A DNA stretch of 64,000 bases from Lates calcarifer (Eukaryota > Chordata > Actinopteri > Centropomidae), in NCBI RefSeq assembly GCF_001640805.2, contig NC_066851.1, positions 8,867,712-8,931,711 on the forward strand. Direction: 5' to 3'. Under the pieces are notes generated by a model. That model was given only the letters and a program-made list of their open reading frames with translations, made no database searches and had not been told where the DNA came from. This document shows, in pieces, positions 24,552 to 36,010 of the stretch. The stretch's first letter is position 1; each line of letters opens with the position of its first letter. The translations under genes were made by a program, and so were the position numbers.

Positions 24552-24722
24552 GTGGCGCCGTATGGCCAGCAGGGGATGGGGGGCTACAGCCAGCAGCAGC
24601 AACAGCAACAGCAGCAGCAGACGGGGCAGCAGGGAACCCCTCCGTACTTCAGCCCCCCTCAGCAGACCCCTCCAGGCCCGACCCAAAGCCCCTACCTACA
24701 GCCTCGACCACCACCACAACAG
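24549..24722 (+). CDS. arid1b: arid1b internal coding exon B, with polyglutamine tract
   Basis: The exon has 174 bases (58 codons), phase 0 at both ends, and joins in frame to exon A (…YPQQQ) and exon C. It starts QVAPYGQQGMGGYS, then has ten glutamines (24591-24620), then a Pro/Gln-rich segment containing PPYFSPPQQTPPGP, and ends YLQPRPPPQQ. YGQQG followed by GY and a Gln/Pro-rich segment matches the order I recall in ARID1B (YGQQGVSGY…). The acceptor is a tandem CAGCAG, so the exon could start at 24549 or 24552, the second dropping one Gln. The donor is CAG|GTACAA. The segment belongs to the disordered, prion-like N-terminal half and carries no known fold. The glutamine run is not in the mammalian sequence as I recall it, so it is probably lineage-specific. 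Confidence 0.88.
24591..24620 (+). repeat. arid1b: Coding CAG/CAA glutamine tract in exon B
   Basis: Ten glutamine codons: three CAG, CAA, CAG, CAA, four CAG. The CAA interruptions should lower slippage relative to a pure CAG run. Confidence 0.9.
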
Positions 24723-25849
24723 GTACAAACAAACACACATACGCTCGTCAAACTATGACACAAACAATGTACTATTTCCTCTGTGGAAAGAAAATTGGCC
24801 AAGACACACAGTTGTATCTAAGCCTAAAGTTCCCTTTATGTGCCACAAGCAACAATGGAAGTGATTACCATAACTCAATAAATAAAATATGAATAAATAT
24901 ATTAGTTACACATAGATACGCAGATGTCACTTATCAGATGTAACATCAAGAATAAAATTTGACATAACAGCAGGAAAAGGATTTCATAAAAGTCTTTTTC
25001 CAGAGGTTGTATTTGAATATTTTAGTAGTGCAGAGATTGGAGAGAGCATCTTAAGGGATAAACTGTGTGTGTGTGTGTTTCTGTGTAAATGATAGTGTGG
25101 TGTGTCAATGGTCCAACATGCCTGGTCTGTTGGTTGCATTATTCATGAGAGGTATTTTAGGTAAATCTTACTTTCTGTGAATATTTTCATATTCTGTCCC
25201 TCTCTTTCTCTCTTTCTCTCTCTCACACACACACACATGCACACTTATCAGAAATAGGACATTTGAATGCAATACAAGTTCACAGAGTGGACTTTCATAG
25301 TGTTTAAATACATTTAGTACATTTCCAAGGCACACAAGCCCGCCAGTGCAAACCCAATCCTCAGTACAACGAAGGGCCTGTTCTGCAGATATGGATCGAG
25401 ACTTGTCCTGCCAAGTTTCAGCTTGATGTTCTGTAGAGGTTTTCCATTGGGAAGCCGAGTTCAGGCAGTTGTTTTTGAGTTAAGTGAAGGCTGCCCATGT
25501 GTTTCCCATCCACTCTTGCAGCCAGAGGGATCTATCAGCCAGCGTGGAGAGCGACTCTGGCTAACAGCCCTGCCCTGGATCAGAACAGAGCAGAACAAAA
25601 AGTGGAGCAGGAGAAAGAACAGGACGAGACAGGAGAGATTACAACAGAGCTGGACAGGAAAGGATAGATCAGATAGAATGGGGAGGGAAAGGAGAAGAGA
25701 GGGGGATTCAGATGAGTGAAGTAGGGGTGCGTCGAGCCATTCTTCAAGATCTGTATCAGGCATGATTCAGTCAATCAATACTGGCTATATTAGTACATAT
25801 TCAATCCTAATGCACATCATTACATAATGAGAGATGCAGTGTGTAGCAG

Positions 25850-25990
25850 AGGGGTGAAGTAAAGTAACATTACTCCAGTACTATAGAGTTTTAAATTACT
25901 GCATTTGCTGTTACTTGAGTATTTTCATTTGTTCAACTTCAAACTACCTTCCCTCTACATTTTTAAGTGTTATTGCTATTTGTATAGAAG
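25850..25990. mobile_element. Possible second fragment of the same hAT-like repeat family
   Basis: It reads GGGGTGAAGTAAAGTAACAT, TACTCCAGTACT, TACTTGAGTATTTTCATTTG, then CTTCCCTCTACATTTTTAAG. This resembles the start of the family seen at 53215-53560 but is more diverged. Recognised from memory only. Confidence 0.35.
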
Positions 25991-27794
25991 TAAAAGCTCT
26001 GAATATGTCTTACAGTGCAGAGAAGCATGATCAAATAAACAGCAGCCAACACTAGCTGCCAATATTGACAGCTCATACGTGAACAGGATATAACTGTACA
26101 GAATAATACACAGCACTGATCAAGATATTTTAAGAAAAATGTGCTACTCTTTCGCAGCCTTTAAAAACATAATCATGAAAGGAACAGCACTGGGCATCAT
26201 GAACAACATCAGCAGCATGGACAACAATGTTTCCAAGCATCATTTTTTTTTCAGCCCAGACAGTAGATTGGCCATTAGCAGTTCACAAATGTGAGTAGAC
26301 TTATTTAGCATCTGCACAAGTTGATGCCATTTGGCAGTGGTGTAGTTTTGTCTGTCGAGGTAGTTATACTGTGATTTACTGAGATGTAGTTAAACCTTCC
26401 TTTAGACAGCCTTGAATATTGAGCACACCAAGACAAATAGCCAAGCAAAAAGCTATTGTGAGCACAAAAGCAGGTTGTCAAAAAAGGAAATCGTTAGTCT
26501 TAACATAGTAATTTTCATACTGAGTGAACATTTCAGCCAGCAAGCCTTTTGTCTCACAATGAAAAAAAGCACTTACTCTTGTTTCCTCACTTAACATTCT
26601 CGCACATACACACAGACCGCACAGCCTACTGAACAAACATTATTCACTCTAACTGGGAGAGGCTGAGATCCATGGCCACGTTGACATTTTGTGACAGTAA
26701 TGGTGTGTTTTCATCATCGCTGATGATGTGGCAGCAATTGACCCCTGCTGACATTTATACACCAGGTAGTTCGTCCCAAGTGCGCTGATTGGCCGAAGCC
26801 CCATTTCACCTGTGCTGATAGGTCCCATATTGGTTGCTATGCCAACTACTGTGGTGACCAGGGAGCTGGTTTCCTTCTGTTTGTCATTGTTATGCATGCA
26901 CGCTACTTTAAGGGAAAACGTTTCAATCAGGACACATGCTTGTTAACGCTGCATAAAAGCCACAATACCTTCAGCAGCCACTGCATCAATGATGCATCCC
27001 GCTGTCTTTACCTATAATCAAGAAATCTTTCCTGTGAAATGTGTTGGAGCCACATAGCGTCATATGCCCCAGGAACACAGCAGGCAACATGCCGACACCT
27101 CCTGGTTCCTGTCTGCTCACCATCAGGCTGTAGACCCAACTAAATCAACTCTTTTCCATCGGCTAATAAGCTCTCAGCTCCCATACTTTCACATTTATAT
27201 TACATTCTTACATTTTGACATGGAGTAGGAAATGAGCTCTAACAGGAAACCCAGCTTTTAATGAACACGTACAGTTAAAAGACCGACTTTCCTAACAGGC
27301 TTGATACAGTATATACGCTATGTGTAAATGGAAGCGTATCGTTGGTAATAGGCTAGATTTCTTGAAACAGAGGTTTTGGCATATGTGAGTGCATTTTGCA
27401 TTGAGCTGCACTATCTCCATCTGGCGTAACAAAAGAAAGCCCAGGTCCAAGCACTCACTTGATTTCAGCAGTTTATGTTCAAGTAATTACTGAAAATACA
27501 CAATATTGATCATTAAAAAACATGACATTTTGCACATAACAAAAACAAGCCTGTGTGGTGGCATTAAGACAAATTTAATTGTCCATTGATTGGAACTAGA
27601 GAGGAACTTAGAGAAAGAGAGAATATCTGAAAAATACCAGAATAAATTTAAATTAAAGCTGCGAGCAGCGTTGAACGGGCCCTCGCACCCGGCGCCCGTC
27701 GGGGGAGCGGCGACCGCGGGACCCCGGCAACCGCGGGGTCAACGCAGGTCGCAGGGCACACGCTGGCGTAACAGTTCACACTTCCGAGATGTAA

Positions 27795-28003
27795 AAATTT
27801 AAAATAAAAGCTTTTATGCTAATTATTTTCTGTGATAATATTTTTCAGAGCTCATCATCTGTGACAGCTCTTGGCTCTCCTGACTGTAACCTCTCTGTGG
27901 CAGCTTCTCACAGACTCAATCAACTCCTCTTCCCCTCCCCCCTCAAACACAAACACAAACACAAACACACACACACACACACAGATACCCCCTCCCAAAA
28001 GGA
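27795..28003 (+). repeat. direct repeat copy 1 inside the 2.4 kb element
   Basis: This segment (AAATTTAAAATAAAAGC… through GACAGCTCTTGGCTCTC and CTTCCCCTCCCCCCTCAAAC, ending in a CA run) recurs nearly base for base 1001 bases downstream, with a handful of substitutions and a shorter CA run in the second copy. Confidence 0.85.
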
Positions 28004-28795
28004 GATAAAACTCAGTTTTAACTTGAGTTTACAAGCTTTGAGCTTTGAGCAAAAGCATTTTTTTGCAAGTTCTGTTATTGGGTGCATATATAAATCATTT
28101 ATGCTTAAACAAGGGTTATAATGAAGTTATTTGAACAGTGAATATCTCATCTGCCTAAAGTCAGGGCGAAGCCACTAACCAGCTGTAGGGATGGGTATCA
28201 TTAGGATTTTATCTTTATCCATACAGACCCCTATCAGTCCAGCTCAGACTGTTACTGGTTTAAGAGAGTGAAGTTTATAGCAATTTGCAAAATTTGGAGA
28301 TTAGTGACAAACTAACCAGTTAGACTACATACAGACAAGCTTTCATTTTAGCTGTTAGTAACAGTTTGCCATGAGCTTAACCAGCGTGCTGTGCTTCGTG
28401 TTAAACATGTCATGAGACTGTGGACAACGTTTGAGCCAGCTTTGACATCTGCAGATATGAGTTTCTGAAGAGGGGCCTGCTGAGGTTAGATGTGCTGAAT
28501 AATATCCATTTTCATATCAGAAAAAACACTGCATTAAACATTGTCTTAGCTCACTGAGCTGAGGTCAACAGGTAATATAACCAACCTGTGAGGTGGCTCA
28601 CCCCCGTAAGATAAACACATAAATGATCCCTGATAGAACCGATAATTAAAGGCACATCAGTGACAGGGAATGCTATTAAAACTAAACTATAAACTGGTGA
28701 CATTAACTGCAAAAGAAGATTTTTATTGATACATTTCAGGTAGAATTTAGTTTTCAATAAGGAAAATGCTGTAAGAAACCTGAATTTGTTGCAAC

Positions 28796-28998
28796 AAATT
28801 TAAAATAAAAGCTTTTATGCTAATTATTTTCCGTGATAATATTTTTCAGAGCTCATCATCTGTGACAGCTCATGGCTCTCTTGACTGTAACCTCCCTGTG
28901 GCAGCTTCTCACAGACTCAATCAACTCCTCTTCCCCTCCCCCCTCAAACACACACACACAGACACACACACACAGAGACCCCCTTCCAAAAACCCATC
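28796..28998 (+). repeat. direct repeat copy 2 inside the 2.4 kb element
   Basis: Near-identical to 27795-28003. After the CA run the two copies diverge: copy 1 leads into unique sequence (about 28004-28795), copy 2 into the GGTGGCGCTAC-containing body of the element. Confidence 0.85.
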
Positions 28999-29898
28999 AA
29001 AGAGTAATACAATGGCTCCATCTGTAGGATAAAGTAGAGAGTCGCAACAGGAAGTTACCCCAAAATCTGAGGTTTCAAACAGGAAGTTGGGTTTCCGAAC
29101 TTTGACGGGCCAGAACCGGCACACGCTTCGACCCAAACTCACAATTTTCGGAGGACTTCTTCCAAAAATTGTCAAGGAGGGGCTGACAACATTTGAAGTG
29201 AATCTGGTCACCCGTCTAGAAACTGGACATCACACTATAAAATATGTCATTTCCTGCTATAAATAGGTGGCGCTACAACAATTGTATGAATATTGACATA
29301 TGGATGTGTGCAGATAGGTACCATTAACAATCCTGTAAAGTTTGATGCAGTTTGGACAAAGTATGGCCGAAATATAGCAAAAATAAAGCAACTTCCTGTT
29401 TCGTGGCGAGTAATCGAACTTTGAGGGGCCATAACTTCCACGCCCTTCAACAAAAACTCAAAATCTGCCGCAATTTAACATCGTCTATGTCTTAAGAACA
29501 TACTATTAAGTTTTGAAGTCAATGGGATAATGCGTCTAGGACTAGTTCGCGTTCAAGCGACCCCTGGAAATGGCCAAAAACACACAATTTTTTCACCTTC
29601 CGGTCAAAATAAAAATACTTTCTGTTGGGTTTAGAATATGGCTCCAAGAGACTTTTTGGTGCGTCATGGGATGTTACATATGTGTGCAGATTTTCAGATT
29701 TTTAGGCGCAACGGGCTTGAGGGGCTGTTCCGTTTAAAAATGTAGGTGGCGCTACCGAGGGCATTTTACCACGCCCATGCTCAAGACCCCTAAATTATTA
29801 AATTTTTCGCCGTGCCTGACGCGTCTGCAAATTTTGGTAAGTTTTCACGCATGTTAAGGCCCTCAAAAAGCCGATCTAAGAGGCGGAAAAAGAAGAAA

Positions 29899-29901
29899 AA
29901 A

Positions 29902-29941
<40 letters not shown>
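29899..29941 (+). repeat. (AAT)n microsatellite inside the transposable element
   Basis: About 14 AAT units close to the element's right end, just before the GCAACTCGTTGC duplication. Confidence 0.9.
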
Positions 29942-29943
<2 letters not shown>

Positions 29944-30277
29944 CAGACCGAAAACAAGAGGGTCCTTGCAACTCGTTGCATGGCCCCGTTGGGCCCACGC
30001 AACTCGTTGCTCGGGCCCTAATAACAAAGAAACTAGGTCTTTGTCTTTGATTTTGGATCCAAGAGTAAACATGTTTGGAAATTGTACTTACACTGTACAG
30101 TTGGCCAAGATTACAAATAGAAGATTTGGTGTGCTTTCAGCTCAATGCTGTATTACTTTCATTTCTCTATTCTGAGCGAGTGTGTGCGTCTTTCTATCAG
30201 TTTTTGTAAATGTGTGTCCAAGCGTGTCTGTGTGTACACTAATCAGTCGAGTGTGCTGCAGCAATTCTGAGCTGTGA

Positions 30278-30298
30278 AAAGGTCAAACGGTGACCTTT
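30278..30298. promoter_or_regulatory. Inverted AGGTCA repeat, 5-base spacer (IR5)
   Basis: AAAGGTCA-AACGG-TGACCTTT has perfect 8-base arms, in a CpG-containing, repeat-free stretch (30260-30420). Confidence 0.3.
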
Positions 30299-30737
30299 GT
30301 CTGTGATTCTGGGCTGAAATGAGACATGATGTGAGCCGCACGGAACGGATTACACGCACACACGTGCGCACAATTGCAAGTGCACGCCAGATTAGGATGT
30401 CATTGTGGTTTTGACCCTTGTTTTTTGATCCCGCATTACTCTGAGAAATCCAAGCTGAAAAGTTCTTTATTTTATTCTTCCGGCGCTCTCCGTAGTTCCT
30501 TTCCCCCCACTCCACTCCCATTAACCCTAGCTAGAGGACATCCTCCAGTTGATGGAACCATTCCAGCTGCCTTTGACACAGAATTTGCTCTGCAACCGAC
30601 TGCTATTAGTTGGTTTTGTCACAAATCGAAGTGAAAATGCCGTCTTTCTTTGAGTCTGTTGCACTTCTGTGACCTCATCTGATTGCAAGGAGCAGAACAG
30701 GCTAGAAAGACATTTCTAAGACATCAAGGCTGATACA

Positions 30738-30757
30738 AATAATAATAATAATAATTT

Positions 30758-30805
<48 letters not shown>

Positions 30806-30858
30806 GAGAGAGAGAGATAGATAGATAGATATAGATATAGATAGATATATACAGTATA
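30738..30858 (+). repeat. Composite microsatellite (AAT, AT, GT, AT, GA, GATA)
   Basis: Successive blocks of AAT, TATA, GT (about 11 units), TATA, GA, GATA and TAGATA within 120 bases. Confidence 0.9.
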
Positions 30859-33217
30859 ATATCACATCAGAGAAGAAGTAGGTTTTGAAAAAAAAAAATG
30901 TGGGTGGTTTGCTGGTGTGTTTGAGTGCTGTGGGTGTTTGAGAACACCAGATATTTTTAAATTAATGATTGTGAGTTGTAGCTTTCACGAACACCGTGAT
31001 GTACAGTGTACTTTAACTTGATTGAAGTGACTTTTTGACCTCATACATTACTTTGTTAATTATTTGTACGTGAATATGCCACTTTTCACCAAATGCTGTT
31101 GAATCAGGCGTACTATTGTTAAAACTGTAATAATTATTTCTGCCATGTGAAAAAAAATATTTAAAGTGATTATATCTGGAAGTATATTTTTAACAGGCCC
31201 TATAAATATCGTCACACTAATGTTTTTGGTCTGATTGTTGGCTTCAATTATGGCGTGAGACAAATCGCTTAAAAGGAGAAAATCGGTGCCCTTTCTTCCT
31301 CGTCTTGGTCATATTGCACTTGACGCACAACAGATGAAGTGCGTGATATTTTGTTACTGTCTAATACTTTCTACCTCATAAAAACGGAAATGAGAGAGCA
31401 GTAATTTCAAGAATTTGGAGATTATTTTTTATGGCGTGTTTGCTTTATTGGGTAGTATACACTGGAGTGTGACAGGATAGACTGAGGGGAGAGAGAGAAA
31501 GAGGAGGTGAAATGTAACATTGGCCAGCTGCCAGACTTAAACTCATAATGTTGTGAGAACATGGTACTGGCTTTGATCAGCTATTCCATGGAGCACCCGC
31601 TATTTAATTTTTCACTAAGAAACAGTGTGTTAAATTTATGTTTAGAGAGAAATTACATGTAACAGAATATAACCTTGCCATTTAGTATAATATAAACTGT
31701 ATGGTGAATATGCCAGTGAGTGGTATTTGGGTGAATAGAGGACTTGTCAGGGTTTCACTGCTAGTCTTAGAAGAAGGAAGTCATTCCCTGTGACATTTAC
31801 TCCCCGTAGTAAAAACCACCTATTCACTCTCCTCTGTGAAACTGATCCTGCTGGTCGTTTCCTCTATTGGCCTTAACTATTTCCTCTTCCTGTCTGAGAG
31901 TAGGCTCAGGGGAGCAGTGCTGGGGCGTAGAGGAGCTCTCAGCTGATTGGAGAAGACAAGCTCATTTTACAGGGACCTGCATGGAAGGAAGATGATTCAT
32001 TGGTTCAGAAGCTGCTTAGTGATTGCTCATGAGCACAACATCACATATCTACAGCATGGTGTAAACTAAAGAAATAGGGTGACTGCTCTAAGGCTGGCAG
32101 TTCAAGTTTTTAATAATGTTTTACTTTTGCATTTTGAAAAGACACTAACTGCTGCATGTGTGTCCTCCACTGGCCTACTGTGCACAATTATGTGAAAGAT
32201 TGAAATGTTCAGACCACTGGAAGATTTTGTGGAAGTTTTGCATGTATCATCAACTTTTCATAAGCTACAAAGTCAACCCTGTTTTTAGCTTTGTGAAATG
32301 CACTTTTCAGATAGTTCAGTGGGTTTTTTAAATGTTTTTTGTAAGAAGCAGTGGCATTGTTACAGCCCATAAGGGGACGTTAATTCCCTCAGTTAATATG
32401 AAAAATTAAATCTCACCAAATTTGGAGCTACACAACTTTCACTGTACAGCGATGATATACAAATATTACACACAGTGTATAAAAGTCAGCATGTACAGTA
32501 CATCAGATGTTTCTCATAAAGGAAATTCATTTTGACAAAACAGTCTCACCACAAGCTCCATTTAGTGGTTGTTCTGGAGGTTTGGCTCGTATCACATGAT
32601 CTTCTTCAGCTGATGGAGTTTGCCCAGTTGTCAAGGAATTGTAGATTTTTACATTTTTATTTTTTCAGCACTTCTCAGCACAAGGACTTTTCATCTATGT
32701 TGGCTCAGAAGTTGGAACTGAAAGTTCATTCTTCATGTGATTCATTTTTTTCTTTAATTTTTTTTAATTCTAGTTGCTTTAAGTGTGAAGTTTTGTAGGT
32801 CACTAGTGAAAGCTCTATGAATAGCTATAAGGTGCTCACATATATCACCTGGCTCCTGTGCCATTCACTACTTACAGTGTGTCATTTCCCATTTCCTGTC
32901 TTCTGTCACCCCTCTGCGTCTGGCCGGCTGCAGCAGCAAGCCCTCATCCCCACCCTCCGCCACCCCCGCTTTTAATCACACCAGGTTAATTAAAAGGCCG
33001 TGGAGCCTTTCTGCTGCCTGCCCCCCTGGCTTTATTACCCCCTTGCTGTATACTTGCTCTGCTGCCTCAGTCACTGTGCCTGCCCCACCACCCCTCCCCA
33101 GCAGACACACACACACTCACACACTTTCACTCACGCGGAAATGGGAGCTCACCTTGGCAATGGTTGGGAGGTTGAGGGGACGAGACAGAGGAAATGAGAG
33201 CCAGGAAGGAGGTTGTG

Positions 33218-33219
<2 letters not shown>

Positions 33220-33269
<50 letters not shown>
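33220..33269 (+). repeat. (GA)n microsatellite
   Basis: About 24 uninterrupted GA units, followed by further purine-rich sequence to about 33560. Confidence 0.95.
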
Positions 33270-33271
<2 letters not shown>

Positions 33272-33589
33272 GAATAGGATGTGGTGAGAGCAGAGGAGAA
33301 GGTGGGTGGGTGGAGCGCCCAAAGTTCAATGTCATTAATTGGTCACCATTTGAATATTAAGTGAAGAACTCTGTTAATTAACAGGATAATAAAAGTGCTG
33401 CTGGCTGGAAGGGGGTGGACAGAAAGAAGGAGGGAGCGAGGGATGGAGGGAGGACAGGTTGAGGAAATGGAGGGCATATGGCGGGAGAGAGAGGGAGAGG
33501 AGGAGGTAGAGGAGAGAGGGAGAGAGTGAGGCTGGGTGCGGGGTGATAAGAGGGAGAGAGAGACGTCCGTGGGTAAAGGTCTGGCAGTG

Positions 33590-33740
33590 GTAATTTGCAG
33601 AGAGCCGCGTTAATTGTCATAACCTTTTAAATGGCAGAGTTTATCGGAGTCCTCTAAATGTCCCCGCGTATCGCCACGGCAACCCTGGGCCTGCTGCACT
33701 CTGATTGGCCGCTGCTGACGAGCACTTAAGCTTGATGAGT
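33590..33740. other. Candidate conserved non-coding element with X-box half and Y-box-like motif
   Basis: GTAATTTGCAGAGAGCCGCG, TTAATTGTCATAACC, CGCCACGGCAAC (33672-33683), CTGATTGGCC (33701-33710), TGACGAGCACTTAAGC. Repeat-free between a purine tract and a GT array. Confidence 0.3.
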
Positions 33741-33812
33741 TTTCAAGCAAAAACTAAATGATAAAATTGAAAAAGAAAAAAATTGTGTATATACTGTATA
33801 TGTCAGCTAGGT

Positions 33813-33840
33813 TGTGTGTGTGTGTGTGTGTGTGTGTGTG
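33813..33840 (+). repeat. (GT)n microsatellite
   Basis: About 14 GT units. Confidence 0.9.
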
Positions 33841-33999
33841 ATGGTGTGTCTGCGTGTGTTTGAGACAATGTTTTTAATTTAGTGTGTTTTTTACCTCCAC
33901 ATTGACTGACACTCGCTAATTGCTCGACCAGAATCCGCCACTGTTTTTTTTTCTTCTTTTTTTTCCCCCTTTTTTGATTTATGTTTGTTTTTGTACAGC

Positions 34000-34150
34000 C
34001 GAGCTGCAATTCAAATGCAAATGAACGAGAACGGGAGAGGTGTTTTTGGAGCGGTTAGGACAATCATAATGGCTCAGAAAAAAAGGGGGCCGGTAGTTAG
34101 CGGCACAGCACCCTAGGGGCCTCATTTAGCTGCCATTTGTTAGGAAATGC
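34000..34150. other. Candidate conserved non-coding element with POU octamer
   Basis: ATGCAAAT (34015-34022) is the exact POU octamer, preceded by ATTCA. Further along, GGACAATCATAATGGCTC, TAGTTAGCGGCAC and TCATTTAGCTGCC give a complex, repeat-free texture. Confidence 0.3.
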
Positions 34151-34632
34151 CGCTACATTTGTTCCTGGATACAGACTTCACAGACAGAGAGAGAAAGAGA
34201 AAACACCACAAAAAAAAAAAAAAATGTCACAGTCAAAGTCAAGCTCGCCAACACACCACTATTGTTCCTCCGTGCTTTAGCAAAAGTCATGTGGGTGTAC
34301 ACCAGTTTGGGTGGATGTCCTCTTAAATGTGAGCCAAAGCAATTGAAGTGAATGGGCGGATGGGGGTGGTGGTGACGGGGACTTGCAAAGAGTGTGTGAA
34401 GTGAAGATGGTACAAAGACCGGCTCTTATTTGATTAGTCCGTGTAGAGGAATGAGAATGAAAGCCCTGGCAACGGGATCTGCATCTTACACTGTTAGCTA
34501 CATCTGACATCATCCCTGAGGGACGGCCTGTGCACAAACTGGTGTGGGTGTTTGTCTGTGCATGTGCATTTCTTTCCCCATCTGCATGTGTGTGCTTCTG
34601 TTTATATGGGCAGGAATGAATGCTTGCTCTCT

Positions 34633-34636
<4 letters not shown>

Positions 34637-34664
<28 letters not shown>
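34637..34664 (+). repeat. (GT)n microsatellite
   Basis: About 14 GT units; an opposite-orientation (CA)n array lies 180 bases downstream. Confidence 0.9.
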
Positions 34665-34667
<3 letters not shown>

Positions 34668-34842
34668 TGTGTGCAAGCTGTGTGTGAGTGTCTGTGTGTC
34701 CTGTGTTAGAGCTCTGGTCCTCTCTTGTAGTCTCTTTGTGCTAAAGGTCAGGGGGATTGCTGAGATAGAATCCAATCTGAAGGACACGGCACTAGAACAG
34801 GCCCTGGTACAAATGGACCTATTAAGATAGGCAGGACACACA

Positions 34843-34846
<4 letters not shown>

Positions 34847-34876
<30 letters not shown>
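34847..34876 (+). repeat. (CA)n microsatellite
   Basis: About 15 CA units, preceded by imperfect CACACATTCACA. Confidence 0.9.
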
Positions 34877-34877
<1 letters not shown>

Positions 34878-35373
34878 CTCACTGATATATAGGCATACAC
34901 ACACGCAGGCATCCTCGCGTATGCACATACAACAGCTATTTCCATTCTAATGGTCACCTTTCCCGTGATGATAATAATAGGCTGTATCCTGGAATAAATG
35001 CCCATCATTTACATGGACTCTAACCAATGCGCTGTTTTAAAAGGCCGATGGAGGAGACAAAACTAGGTCTGCCTTATGATATATTTACAGCATATCTTAG
35101 ATAATCAGAGTGTATCTGCAATGTTTTCCAAATATTCTGAAATGGATCCGAAGATGTAAGTGTCAAGAAATCGCTAAAGACGAGCATATCATAACCAAAT
35201 GTTGATTTGTCACATTTTTCAGAACACAGTGTAGCTTGCTCTCACTGCTGATTGTTGCTTCAATTATGGTTCAGTCAGTCTGATTGGTGTGAGCACGTGT
35301 GCGTGTCTGCAAGTCTGAACCAACGCATGTGTGAACGTGGGGTGTTGAATATGGATGTCCTGCCTCCCCCACC

Positions 35374-35404
<31 letters not shown>

Positions 35405-35879
35405 CTGCCTCTCTCTGATGAGTAGAAGCTTTTTGTACAAGTCTGTTGTGTTTTTTTTTTCTCTCTCTCTTTAAAGGCCAGTCGTTCTTTTAACAGCTCG
35501 GCCAAGTGAAAGTTAAAAATACTGCCTTCAACAGTAATAATACTGGCAGAGAGCAGGGCATACACACATTCACACATAAATAAAGAAATAAAGGCAAACA
35601 GCGCCGTGTAAACACACCACCTCACTTTTTTTTTTAACCCTCTCTCTGACCCTTCTATCACACTGTCTTTCCCCAGTGACTGACCCAGTATATCTGAGTG
35701 GGTGTGTGTCTTCAGTGGACATCAGAAGCTCCCTGTCCTTGGGGTAATGTGGCAGGGGGTGGTAGCCAATTTCACTGGTGTCGATGATGTGTGTGTGTAT
35801 GCATATATGTGTGTGTGGTTAGGGAGTGTGTGTGTGTATGTGTGGGAGAGCAGGGGGAGGGGGTATGGGCCTCTCTTCT

Positions 35880-36010
35880 AAAGATGCGCAATTAAGCTTA
35901 ATTTTTAATGAATATTAATGGCATTAGCGTCAGATTTTGTGGAGATGTGCATCTGCCAAGGTGCAGGGGAAAAAGCGGGATGACTAATTCATTTGGTAGT
36001 CATGAGGAGA
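35880..36010. other. Candidate conserved non-coding element rich in TAAT cores
   Basis: GCAATTAAGCTTAATTTTTA, ATGAATATTAATGGC, ATTAGCGTCAG, GACTAATTCATTTGG. Homeodomain cores occur at about one per 15-20 bases just before a long purine tract. Confidence 0.3.

Larger units (their letters stand above)
27653..30021. mobile_element. TIR-ended transposable element of a type common in teleosts, class unresolved
   Basis: The left end begins TTAAAGCTGCGAGCAGCG and the right end finishes CTCGTTGCTCGGGCCCTAA. The reverse complement of the right end (TTAGGGCCCGAGCAACGAG) aligns imperfectly with the left end, so I call degenerate terminal inverted repeats. The left 120 bases are extremely GC- and CpG-rich. 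The right half contains GGTGGCGCTAC twice (near 29268 and 29746), an (AAT)n run (29899-29941), and GCAACTCGTTGC twice (29968-29979, 29999-30010). I recall this kind of sequence as a frequent dispersed fish repeat but cannot name its superfamily. No transposase frame is visible, so it is non-autonomous. No clear target-site duplication was found. A 0.2 kb direct repeat splits its interior. Confidence 0.6.

Noticed and set aside
24536..24892. Alternative frames across exon B (Ala/Thr-rich and Arg/Ser-rich)
   Set aside because: Shifted readings of the CAG/CAA and CCA-rich exon; only the Gln/Pro frame matches ARID1B and is phase-compatible with exons A and C.
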